Shown here piece by piece: positions 37,339-45,528 of a stretch of DNA of 64,000 bases. The position numbers and the translations under genes were made by a program. Source of the DNA: Aromatoleum aromaticum EbN1. Lineage in GTDB: Bacteria > Pseudomonadota > Gammaproteobacteria > Burkholderiales > Rhodocyclaceae. The notes under the pieces are model-generated. The model was not told where the DNA came from. It searched no databases and saw only the letters and a list, made by a program, of their open reading frames with translations. How positions within the stretch are numbered: position 1 is the first letter of the stretch; each line of letters opens with the position of its first letter. The stretch is from NCBI RefSeq assembly GCF_000025965.1, contig NC_006513.1, positions 2,480,001-2,544,000 on the forward strand, written 5' to 3'.

Positions 37339-39267
37339 ATGTGCGGCATTCACGGCATCTATCGTTTCGACGCCGCGCCCGTTTCGCCGGCGCAGCTGTC
37401 GGCGATGGGCGACGTGACGCGCCACCGCGGGCCGGACGACGAAGGCCGGTACATCGACGCGGACGGGCGCTGCGGCATCGCGATGCGTCGTCTGTCGATC
37501 ATCGATCTGGCAGGCGGGCACCAGCCGATTTCCAACGCGGACGACACGCTGTGGGGCGTGTGCAACGGGGAGATCTACAACTTTCGCGAACTACGCGCCG
37601 AATTGCAGGAGCGGGGCTACCGGTTCAAGACGGGGTCCGACAGCGAAGTGCTGGTGCACCTCTATGACGCGTTCGGCGACGATTTCGTGCACCGTCTCGA
37701 CGGCATGTTCAATTTCGCGCTGTGGGATGCACGGCGCAAACGCCTGCTGATCGGGCGCGACCCGCTCGGCGTGAAGCCGCTGTACGTGCATCGTTCCGCC
37801 AGCATGCTCGCGTTCGCGACCGAGGCGAAAGCGCTGCTCGAACTTCCCGGCGTCACGCGCGAACTCGACCATGACGTCGTCGCCGACTACCTCCACCTCG
37901 GTTACGTCGCCGCGCCGCACTCGATGTTCCGCGACATCCGCAAGCTGCCGCCTGCGACCCTGCTGTCGGTCGAGAACGGCGAAGTGCGGCAATGGCGCTA
38001 CTGGCGGCTGCCGTCGAGTGTCGCCCGTTATGTCACCGAAGCGGAGTGGATCGGCCGGATCCGCGACGGCATGGAGCGCGCCGTGCATCGCCAGATGGTC
38101 AGCGACGTGCCGATCGGAGCTTTCCTGTCGGGAGGCGTGGATTCGAGCGCCGTGGTCGCGTTCATGGCGAAACATTCCGCGCACCCGATCCGCACTTACG
38201 CGATCGGCTTCGAAGGCGGCGAAGCCGAGCAGCTCTACAACGAACTGCCTTACGCCCGCCAGGTCGCGCAGCTGATCGGCACCGAACATCACGAGATCGT
38301 CGTCACGCCCGATGTCGTCGGCCTGCTGCCGAAGCTGCTGTGGCACATGGACGAGCCGGTGTCGGATTCGGCTTTCATCACGACTTTTCTCGTGTCCGAA
38401 TTCGCGCGCCGCGACGTCAAGGTGATCCTGTCGGGAGTCGGCGGGGACGAGCTCTTCGGCGGCTATCGCCGCTACCTCGGCGGCCACTACGTGCGCAAGT
38501 TGCAGCGCCTGCCGCGCTGGTCGCGCCAGCTGATGTCGCGCACTGCGGCGATGCTGCCGAGCGACCGGCACTCGAAAGTGCTCAACACGATGCGGCTCGC
38601 GCGCGGCTTTCTCGCATCAGCCGAGCTGTCTCCCGACGAGCGTTATCGCCACTATCTGCAGGTGCTCGATCGCGCGTCGATCGCCGAACTCATGAACGGC
38701 AGGACCGGCACGACCGACGCGTTGCGCGACGCCTTTGCCGCGGCCGGCGACGAAGACGCTTTAAACCGCATGTTCGCCGTCGACGCCGAAACCCAGCTGC
38801 CCGACGACCTGCTGCTGCTGACCGACAAGATGAGCATGGCGGTGTCGCTCGAATGCCGCGTGCCGCTGCTCGACCGGGAGCTCGTCGAACTCGCTGCCGC
38901 GATTCCCGAAGCGCTGAAAGTCCGGGACGGGCGCCTCAAGCACCTGATGAAGGAGGCGCTCGCCGACGTGCTGCCGGCGAGCATTCTCGATCGCAAGAAG
39001 CGCGGCTTCGGCACGCCGATGGGAGCGTGGCTGAAACGCGATCTCGCACCGGTGCTGCGCCGCCTGCTGTCGGCCGACGTGGTCCGTGATCGCGCGCTGT
39101 TCGAGCCGAAAGTGATCGCCCGCCTGATGGCCGACCACGATGCGAACCGGATCGACGGCACCGATGCGCTGCTCGCGCTGATGAACCTGGAGATCTGGAG
39201 CCGCATCTTCCTCGACCGCCGCTCTCCCGATGACGTGACGACCGAACTCAAGGCGTACCTTCCATGA
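37339..39267 (+). CDS. Second glutamine amidotransferase (asparagine synthase-like)
   Basis: Another 642-residue class-II amidotransferase: MCGIHGIYR with Cys2, HRGPDDEGR, CNGEIYNFREL, then LSGGVDSSAV and LSGVGGDELFGGYRRY. It is clearly homologous to the protein at 34185-36113 but not a close copy, so it probably acts on a different substrate. It overlaps the next glycosyltransferase by four bases. Confidence 0.92.
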   Translation: MCGIHGIYRFDAAPVSPAQLSAMGDVTRHRGPDDEGRYIDADGRCGIAMRRLSIIDLAGGHQPISNADDTLWGVCNGEIYNFRELRAELQERGYRFKTGSDSEVLVHLYDAFGDDFVHRLDGMFNFALWDARRKRLLIGRDPLGVKPLYVHRSASMLAFATEAKALLELPGVTRELDHDVVADYLHLGYVAAPHSMFRDIRKLPPATLLSVENGEVRQWRYWRLPSSVARYVTEAEWIGRIRDGMERAVHRQMVSDVPIGAFLSGGVDSSAVVAFMAKHSAHPIRTYAIGFEGGEAEQLYNELPYARQVAQLIGTEHHEIVVTPDVVGLLPKLLWHMDEPVSDSAFITTFLVSEFARRDVKVILSGVGGDELFGGYRRYLGGHYVRKLQRLPRWSRQLMSRTAAMLPSDRHSKVLNTMRLARGFLASAELSPDERYRHYLQVLDRASIAELMNGRTGTTDALRDAFAAAGDEDALNRMFAVDAETQLPDDLLLLTDKMSMAVSLECRVPLLDRELVELAAAIPEALKVRDGRLKHLMKEALADVLPASILDRKKRGFGTPMGAWLKRDLAPVLRRLLSADVVRDRALFEPKVIARLMADHDANRIDGTDALLALMNLEIWSRIFLDRRSPDDVTTELKAYLP

Positions 39268-40490
39268 AGATCCTCTACGTCTGCCATCGCTTCCCGTTTC
39301 CGCCCAAGCGCGGCGGCAAGATCCGCCCGTTCAACATGATCCGGCACCTGTCGCAGAAGCATCAGGTGACGGTGTGCTCGCTCGCGCGCTCGCAGGCCGA
39401 GGCGGAAGAGGGCGCCGGCATCGCGCCGCACTGCGAGCGCTTCGAGATCGGCAAGGTGTCGGATCCGGTGCAGGTGCTGCGCATGGTCGCCCGGCTGCCG
39501 ACGACCGTGCCGTCCTCGATGGGTTTCTTCTGGTCGCCTGAACTCGCCGACAAGGTCAATGCCCTGCTCGCTGCGGAGCGCTTCGACCTGATCTTCGTCC
39601 ACTGCTCGTCGGTCGCCCAGTACGTGACGCACGTGCATGGCATCCCGAAGATTCTCGACTTCGGCGACATGGACTCGCAGAAGTGGCTCGAATACGTGCG
39701 CTACAAGCCTTTCCCGCTGAAGCTCGGCTACTGGCTCGAAGGCAGCAAGATGGAGCGCGAGGAAAGGCGGCTCGCGCCGCTGTTCGACCTGTGCACGGCG
39801 ACGACGCGCGCGGAGTGGGAGACGCTCGAAAGCTACGCGACCGGCGTCGCGACGGACTGGTTCCCGAACGGCGTTGATGCCGAGTTCTTCAAGCCGGATG
39901 GCGACGGATACGACGCCGACACGATCAGCTTCATCGGCCGCATGGACTACTACCCGAACCAGGAATGCATGTCCGATTTCTGCGAACGGACGTGGCCACT
40001 GCTGCGCGCGCGCCGTCCCGGCATGAAGCTGCTGATCGTCGGCGCCGATCCGTCGCCGGCGGTGCAGAAGCTCGGGGAGCTGCCGGGCGTCACGGTGACC
40101 GGCTCGGTCGCCGACGTGCGCCCGTACATCCTGCGCTCGGCGGCGATGGTCGCGCCGCTGAACATCGCCCGCGGCACGCAGAACAAGATCCTCGAAGCGA
40201 TGGCGATGGGCGTGCCGGTCGTCTCGAGCGGCGTCGCCGCAGGCGGCGTGGACGCGCTTGCCGAAGCGCATTTCCTGGTGGCGAACGAGCCGGCGGAATA
40301 CGCCCAGGCAATCCTGCGCGTCGTCGAAAACCCCGCTGAGCGCGAGCGCCTTGCGCAGGCCGGGCGGCAGCGGATGCTGTCGCACCATGCCTGGCCGCGC
40401 TCGATGGAGCGCCTCGACGCGATCGTCGAGCGCTGCCTTGCCCGCCACCGCGCCAACCGGATTCACGACAACAGGGAAGTCATCCAATGA
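39264..40490 (+). CDS. Exosortase-A-associated glycosyltransferase (third)
   Basis: The 408-residue GT-B protein opens MKILYVCHRFPFPPKRGGKIR, typical of the sugar-transferase subfamily of these loci. The donor-side region shows VVSSGVAAGGVDAL and NKILEAMAMGVPVV. It overlaps its neighbours by four bases at each end. A related protein lies at 54393-55697 on the other strand. Confidence 0.92.
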   Translation: MKILYVCHRFPFPPKRGGKIRPFNMIRHLSQKHQVTVCSLARSQAEAEEGAGIAPHCERFEIGKVSDPVQVLRMVARLPTTVPSSMGFFWSPELADKVNALLAAERFDLIFVHCSSVAQYVTHVHGIPKILDFGDMDSQKWLEYVRYKPFPLKLGYWLEGSKMEREERRLAPLFDLCTATTRAEWETLESYATGVATDWFPNGVDAEFFKPDGDGYDADTISFIGRMDYYPNQECMSDFCERTWPLLRARRPGMKLLIVGADPSPAVQKLGELPGVTVTGSVADVRPYILRSAAMVAPLNIARGTQNKILEAMAMGVPVVSSGVAAGGVDALAEAHFLVANEPAEYAQAILRVVENPAERERLAQAGRQRMLSHHAWPRSMERLDAIVERCLARHRANRIHDNREVIQ

Positions 40491-41803
40491 AAATAAGCAT
40501 TTTCGGCCTCGGTTACGTCGGAGCGGTGTCGCTCGCGTGCCTCGCGCGCGACGGGCACAACGTTGTCGGCGTCGACATCGACGCCGCGAAGCTCGACCTG
40601 ATCCGCGCCGGCACGACTCCGGTCGTCGAGGAAGGGATGGTCGAGCTGATGGAGAAAGTCGCTGCGAGCGGCCGGATCACGGTCACGACCGACACGCGCC
40701 AGGCCCTGCGCGACAGCGACCTCTCGCTGGTCTGCGTCGGCACGCCGTCGGCAGCGAACGGCAGCCAGGACCAGGGCGCGGTGCTGCGGCTGGCGAAGGA
40801 TCTCGGCCGCGCGATCGCCGAAAAGGACGTGCCGCACGTCGTCGTGTTCCGTTCGACGCTCGTGCCGGGCACGGTCGAAGAGACGCTCCGCCCGATCATC
40901 GAGGCCGAATCCGGCAAGCGCGACGGCGAAGGCTTTCACCTGTGCTTCCAGCCGGAGTTCCTGCGCGAAGGCAGCTCGATCCGCGACTACGACAAGCCGC
41001 CGTTCACCGTTGTCGGCGCGAATCACGCGTATCCGGTCGAGCGTCTGCGCGAACTCTTCGGCCACCTGCCGTGCAAATTCCTGCAGACCTCGGTACGCGC
41101 CGCCGAGATGATGAAGTACTGCTGCAACAACTTTCACGCGCTCAAGATCACGTTCGCGAACGAGACCGCGCGCCTGTGCGAGGCGCTCGGCGTCGACGCG
41201 TTCGAAGTCATGAACCTCGTCTGCCAGGACACGCAGCTGAACATCTCTCCGGCATACCTGAAGCCCGGCTTCGCGTTCGGCGGCTCCTGCCTGCCGAAGG
41301 ATCTGCGGGCGACGACTTACTTCGCCAAGATGCATGACGTCGAAGTGCCGATGCTGTCCGGCATCCTGCAGTCCAACCGCCAGCACATCGACCGCGCGAT
41401 CGCGAAAGTGCTCGAATCCGGCCACCGCAAGATCGGCATGCTCGGCCTGTCGTTCAAGACCGGCACCGACGACCTGCGCGAGAGCCCACTCGTCGTACTC
41501 GCCGAACAGCTGATCGGCAAAGGCATGCAGCTCTCGATCTACGACCCCGACGTGCAACTCTCGCGCCTGCTCGGCGCAAACCGCCGCTTCATCGAAACCC
41601 AGTTGCCGCACATCGGCGATCTATTGAAGGCGGATCTCGCCGAAGTCATCGCGTCGGTGGACGTGCTCGTCGTCGGCGTGTCGAACCCGCTGATCTTCGA
41701 CGTCCTCGCGACGCATTCGCGGCCCGGGCAGTACGTGCTCGACCTGGTCAATCTGCCGAATGCGGAGATGATCGAGGCGCGGGTCGAAGGGCTGTGCTGG
41801 TGA
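40487..41803 (+). CDS. GDP-mannose / UDP-sugar 6-dehydrogenase
   Basis: This NAD-dependent enzyme oxidises a nucleotide sugar to its uronic acid. The 438-residue protein opens MKISIFGLGYVGAVSLACLA, as in AlgD-type GDP-mannose 6-dehydrogenases. It continues with VVFRSTLVPGTVEET, PEFLREGSSIRDYD, KYCCNNFHALKITFANE and the catalytic Cys block FGGSCLPKDLRA, and ends EGLCW as AlgD does. The AlgD resemblance favours GDP-mannose as substrate, but UDP-sugars cannot be excluded. The next gene overlaps at the stop (GTGA). Confidence 0.9.
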   Translation: MKISIFGLGYVGAVSLACLARDGHNVVGVDIDAAKLDLIRAGTTPVVEEGMVELMEKVAASGRITVTTDTRQALRDSDLSLVCVGTPSAANGSQDQGAVLRLAKDLGRAIAEKDVPHVVVFRSTLVPGTVEETLRPIIEAESGKRDGEGFHLCFQPEFLREGSSIRDYDKPPFTVVGANHAYPVERLRELFGHLPCKFLQTSVRAAEMMKYCCNNFHALKITFANETARLCEALGVDAFEVMNLVCQDTQLNISPAYLKPGFAFGGSCLPKDLRATTYFAKMHDVEVPMLSGILQSNRQHIDRAIAKVLESGHRKIGMLGLSFKTGTDDLRESPLVVLAEQLIGKGMQLSIYDPDVQLSRLLGANRRFIETQLPHIGDLLKADLAEVIASVDVLVVGVSNPLIFDVLATHSRPGQYVLDLVNLPNAEMIEARVEGLCW

Positions 41804-42831
41804 CGCAAATCGAAGAAGCAAGGCCGCCAGCCGGCGTCCGCCGCGTATGGTTTTGGCTGTTCGCAATGAATCTGCTCGTGACCATCGTTCTCGTGGGCTC
41901 CCTCGCACCCCACTTCAAGGACTCGGCCGAACTCGTTCGGATGCGAAATGCGCTGCTGCTGCAGCCCGAGCCAGCCATGTATGAGTGGACGCCTGCGAAT
42001 GTGCCGGAAGGCTTCGCGGTCGAGCCTGCGGAGCCTATTCCGCTTTATGCGGACATCGTCACTCGCCACGGCTTGCGCGTGGAAGGAGACGATTGGGCTA
42101 CTGCGCTCAAGATCGGGCAGCATCTGCTTGTGGATGGAAGGCGTGGTGGCGGAGCGATTCAGTCCGATCTCGCAGACACCTACGCTCGTATCACCGAGCA
42201 GGGTGAGGGCTACTGCGGTGACTTCGCGGACAGTTTCACGGGGCTTGCGACCACCGCCGGTATTTTCTCGCGGCCGTGGGCCTTCTCATTTGACGGTTTT
42301 GGTGGTCGAGGCCACATTTTCAACGAGATCTGGGACAGCCAGAATGCTCGCTGGATCATGATCGACGTGTTCAACAACTTTTATGTCACCGATACGTCCG
42401 GCCGGCCACTTTCCGCGATGGCCTTCCGCGACGCGCTGATGCGTCATCAATCCGATGTGAAGTTCGCCCCGGTAAAACCGACGGCCCGCCGCGCGTTCAC
42501 TCACGACGAAAAGGCTCTTGAGTTCTATCGCCGCGGCCTGCCCGAATGGTATATGTGGTGGGGCAACAACGTGTTCGAGTACGACCGTGCGCCGCTCGTG
42601 CGCATGCTGGGCGAGACCCACCGTGCGCTGGAGCAGCTGGGCGGGGTGGCGGCGGGCGTGCACCCGCGGATTCGCGTTCTCGAAACGTCGGACAATCTGC
42701 CTCAGCGCGAGACGATGACGGAGCTGCGAGTGCGCCTGCTCGCTATCGTTGTGCTCAGCCTCGTCACCTTGATTTGCCTGTGCGCCTGGTTGCTGATGCG
42801 CAGAAGGCACGCGAGCGGAATCCCGGCATGA
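41800..42831 (+). CDS. Membrane-anchored transglutaminase-like protein
   Basis: The 343-residue protein has a transmembrane segment near each end (~17-36 and ~317-334) and a central transglutaminase-like papain fold. The catalytic triad is visible as GEGYCGDF (Cys139), RGHIFNEIW (His172) and WIMIDVFNN (Asp189). Such domains act as cysteine proteases or amide-forming enzymes; the role here is unknown. The likely start is GTG 41800, overlapping the dehydrogenase stop, with GAAGG upstream. It overlaps the broken glycosyltransferase start by four bases. Confidence 0.82.
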   Translation: MTQIEEARPPAGVRRVWFWLFAMNLLVTIVLVGSLAPHFKDSAELVRMRNALLLQPEPAMYEWTPANVPEGFAVEPAEPIPLYADIVTRHGLRVEGDDWATALKIGQHLLVDGRRGGGAIQSDLADTYARITEQGEGYCGDFADSFTGLATTAGIFSRPWAFSFDGFGGRGHIFNEIWDSQNARWIMIDVFNNFYVTDTSGRPLSAMAFRDALMRHQSDVKFAPVKPTARRAFTHDEKALEFYRRGLPEWYMWWGNNVFEYDRAPLVRMLGETHRALEQLGGVAAGVHPRIRVLETSDNLPQRETMTELRVRLLAIVVLSLVTLICLCAWLLMRRRHASGIPA

Positions 42832-43118
42832 GTGAAGCGCACGACGCGAATGCAGTTTCGCCCATCATGGCCGAAGCGGTGCCAGCTGTGTGCATCGTCG
42901 GTCCGATGCCGCCACCGTCAGGGGGCATGGCAAACCAGTGCGAGCAACTCGTGCGGCTGCTGAGACGCGACGGCGTCAAGGTCGAACTTGTGTGCAACAA
43001 TGCACGACCCTACCCCCCATGGGTCGGGAGCGTTCCGGTCGTGCGTGCCGCTTGTCGGCTGTTTCCGTATCTTGCCCAGCTCTGGTTGTCGGCAGGGCGC
43101 GTCGAGGTCGTGCACGTC
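42828..43118 (+). pseudogene. Glycosyltransferase, 5' fragment (interrupted by IS)
   Basis: This is the N-terminal 97 codons of a GT-B glycosyltransferase: CIVGPMPPPSGGMANQCEQLVRLL and ARPYPPWVG are typical opening segments. The frame continues a few codons into the insertion element and stops at a TGA overlapping the transposase ATG. It would therefore produce only a truncated protein. The 3' part is at 44671-45501. Confidence 0.9.
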
Positions 43119-43136
43119 CTAGCAGCGTGTCGGACT
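43119..43136 (+). repeat. Left terminal inverted repeat of the IS, including CTAG
   Basis: CTAGCAGCGTGTCGGACT is the exact reverse complement of the right end at 44654-44671. Confidence 0.93.
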
Positions 43137-43177
43137 ATCCCCTGTAAAATGACGCGTCGCCCCTGGAACCCGAGAGC

Positions 43178-44536
43178 ATGAGCCGCTTCCGCCCGATCGA
43201 TCGCCAAACGGACTACCTGCTACCACCGTCGGTGCAGGACTGGCTGCCCGAATCGCACTTGGCGCGCTACGTGGTCGATGTGGTGGAAGGGCTGGACCTG
43301 TCGGCATTGGAGCGCGCCTACGCGGGTCGCGGTAGCGATGCCTACCACCCGGCGCTGCTGCTGTCGCTGCTGATCTACGGCTACGCGACGGGAACCCATT
43401 CGAGCCGCAAGATCGAGCGGGCCACGTACGACTCGCTGGCCTTCCGCTTCATCGCGTGCGACCAGCATCCGGACCACGACACGCTGGCGACGTTCCGCCG
43501 CCGTTTCGGCGATCAGTTCGCCGATGCCTTCGTGCAGGTGCTGCAAGTCGCCCGCGAGAACCAGCTCTCGCGCTTTGGCACCGTGAGCCTGGACGGTACC
43601 AAGATCCACGCCAACGCCAGCCGACACAGCGCGCTCTCGTATGGGCACGCCGAGAAGATCGAGGCCCAGCTCAAGGCCGAAGTGCAGGAGATGCTCGCGC
43701 TGGCCGAAGCGGCCGATCGGAGCTGCGTGCCCGAGGGCGTGGATCTGCCCGCGGAGATCCAGCGCCGAGAAGACCGGCTGGCCGCCATCGCGGCCGCCAA
43801 GGCCAAGATCGAAGCGCGCGCCAAGGAGCGCTTCGAGCGCGAACAGGCCGAGTTTGATGCCAAGCTGGCCAAGCGTCAGGCCAAGGCGGCGGCCACCGGC
43901 AAGAAGCCCGGCGGCAAGCCGCCGACCCCGCCTGCCCCCGGTCCGCGCGCGGACGACCAGCTCAATCTGACCGACGAAGACTCGCGCATCATGAAAGTGA
44001 CCGGCGGCGGCTTCGAGCAGTGCTACAACGCGCAGGCGCTGGTCGATACGGAGTCGATGCTGGTGATGGTGCCCCACCTCACCCAGGCGGGCAACGACAA
44101 GGAGCAGGTCGAGCCGATGCTGGCCCGCATCGCGGCCCTGCCCGAAGGGCTCAATCAGCCCGACCAACTGCTGGCCGACACCGGTTTCTTCAGCGAGCGC
44201 AACGTCGAGCGCTGCCAGGCCGCCGGGATCGAACCGCTGATCGCGGTCGGGCGCGACGAGCACCATCCGGATTGGCGCCGCCGCTTCGAAGAGCCCGCCC
44301 CGCTCGAGCAGCCCGCCAGCCCCGTCGAACAGATGAAGCACGCCCTCAAGACCCGGGCCGGCCGCGCCGCCTACGCGCTCCGGAAACAGACCGTGGAACC
44401 GGTGTTCGGCATCATCAAGTCGGTGATGGGATTTCGCCAGTTCCTGCTGCGCGGGCTCGACAACGTGCGCGCCGAGTGGACCCTGGTGTGCTTGGCGTGG
44501 AACTTGAAGCGCATGGCCGTATTGCGTCCGCAGTGA
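43178..44536 (+). CDS. IS1182-family DDE transposase
   Basis: The 452-residue protein opens with a conserved N-terminal DNA-binding domain (YLLPPSVQDWLPESHLARY; HPALLLSLLIYGYATG) and has the DDE catalytic core: VSLDGTKIHANAS (first Asp), LLADTGFFSERN (second Asp) and QTVEPVFGIIKSVMGFRQF (Glu). A Lys/Ala-rich coiled insertion lies around residues 200-260. It appears full-length and potentially active. Confidence 0.95.
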   Translation: MSRFRPIDRQTDYLLPPSVQDWLPESHLARYVVDVVEGLDLSALERAYAGRGSDAYHPALLLSLLIYGYATGTHSSRKIERATYDSLAFRFIACDQHPDHDTLATFRRRFGDQFADAFVQVLQVARENQLSRFGTVSLDGTKIHANASRHSALSYGHAEKIEAQLKAEVQEMLALAEAADRSCVPEGVDLPAEIQRREDRLAAIAAAKAKIEARAKERFEREQAEFDAKLAKRQAKAAATGKKPGGKPPTPPAPGPRADDQLNLTDEDSRIMKVTGGGFEQCYNAQALVDTESMLVMVPHLTQAGNDKEQVEPMLARIAALPEGLNQPDQLLADTGFFSERNVERCQAAGIEPLIAVGRDEHHPDWRRRFEEPAPLEQPASPVEQMKHALKTRAGRAAYALRKQTVEPVFGIIKSVMGFRQFLLRGLDNVRAEWTLVCLAWNLKRMAVLRPQ

Positions 44537-44653
44537 GAAAAAAGGACAGGGGCATTGCGATTTCGGACAGGAAACCGCTGATTGGAACCTGAAATGCCGA
44601 CCGTTTCTCACATTGTGAAATCAAGCCCCCGGATACAGCGCCGGCGGTGCTCA

Positions 44654-44671
44654 AGTCCGACACGCTGCTAG
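44654..44671 (-). repeat. Right terminal inverted repeat of the IS, including CTAG
   Basis: AGTCCGACACGCTGCTAG mirrors the left end perfectly over 18 bases. Confidence 0.93.
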
Positions 44672-45501
44672 CCAATTCCGGCTGGGCCTGGCATCTGTTT
44701 GCCGCTCCCGCCATCTGGATCGCACGTGCCCGTGGCGTTGGGGTGATCGTCAATTACCGGGGCGGCAATGCCGACGCTTTCTTTGCCCGTGCGCCTGCCC
44801 ATGTGCTCGCCACCCTGCGCAAGGCGAGTGCGCGGGTCACACCATCGGGATTCCTGCAACGCGTATTCGCCCGCTACGGGCTCGATGCAACGATCGTCCC
44901 CAACATCGTGGACCTCGCCCGCTTTCGTCCGGTGACGCGACCCCCTTTCGGTCATGCGCCCCATCTCGTAGTCACCCGGAATCTGGAGGCGATCTACGAC
45001 ATTCCCACGGCTATCCGCGCGTTCGCCGTCGTGCGTGAGGCGTTCCCGAATGCGCGGCTCACCGTCGCCGGAAGTGGTCCGGAGCTTGGCCGGCTGCAGG
45101 CGGTCGTCGGCGAACTCGGCCTCGATGGCAGCGTGCATTTCAGCGGCCGCCTCGACAACAGCGAGATTCCAGCGCTTTATGCTGCGGCTGATTGCATGCT
45201 GAATCCGAGCACCGTGGACAACATGCCGATCTCGATCCTCGAAGCCTTCGCCAGCGGCGTGCCGGTCGTGACTACCCGTGCGGGCGGCATTCCGGACATG
45301 GTCGAGGACGGCGTCTCGGCCCTGCTGGTGCCGGTCGGTGACGCCTCGTCGATGGCTAGACAGGCCGTTCGCGTGCTTGCCGACCCCGTATTGGCCGGTT
45401 CGCTGCGTGCGGCAGGGCTCGAGGCTGCAGCTGCGTTTGCATGGCCGGCCGTCCGCGAGCAATGGCTCGAGGTTTATCGATTCGTGGCCACCCTCAAATA
45501 A
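44671..45501 (+). pseudogene. Glycosyltransferase, 3' fragment (interrupted by IS)
   Basis: This is the remainder of the broken gene, starting in frame with ANSGWAWHLFAAPAIWIARARG and ending at 45501. It contains the GT4 nucleotide-sugar site (ILEAFASGVPVVTTRAGGIPDMVEDG) and VAGSGPELGRLQ. A GTG in the IS end at 44647 could start translation of a fragment lacking the acceptor half. Joined to 42828-43118 it gives a 374-residue protein of normal length. Confidence 0.9.
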
Positions 45502-45528
45502 GCCTGGTCATGGTGAGGAGCAACTGAA

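Larger units (their letters stand above)
43119..44671 (+). mobile_element. IS1182-type insertion sequence in a glycosyltransferase gene
   Basis: The element is ~1.55 kb with perfect terminal inverted repeats and a single DDE transposase. CTAG flanks it at both ends, consistent with a 4-bp palindromic target duplication. Removing it and one CTAG joins the glycosyltransferase codons in frame (HVL + ANSGW). Confidence 0.92.

Noticed and set aside
33444-37349. A 1301-codon open frame on the minus strand
   Set aside because: It lies antisense to four well-supported plus-strand genes, is Arg/Ala/Gln-rich without domains, and is the usual shadow frame in high-GC coding DNA.
44537-44653. A separate gene between the transposase and the right IS end
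   Set aside because: Only short frames exist, and the region is the 3' non-coding part of the IS.
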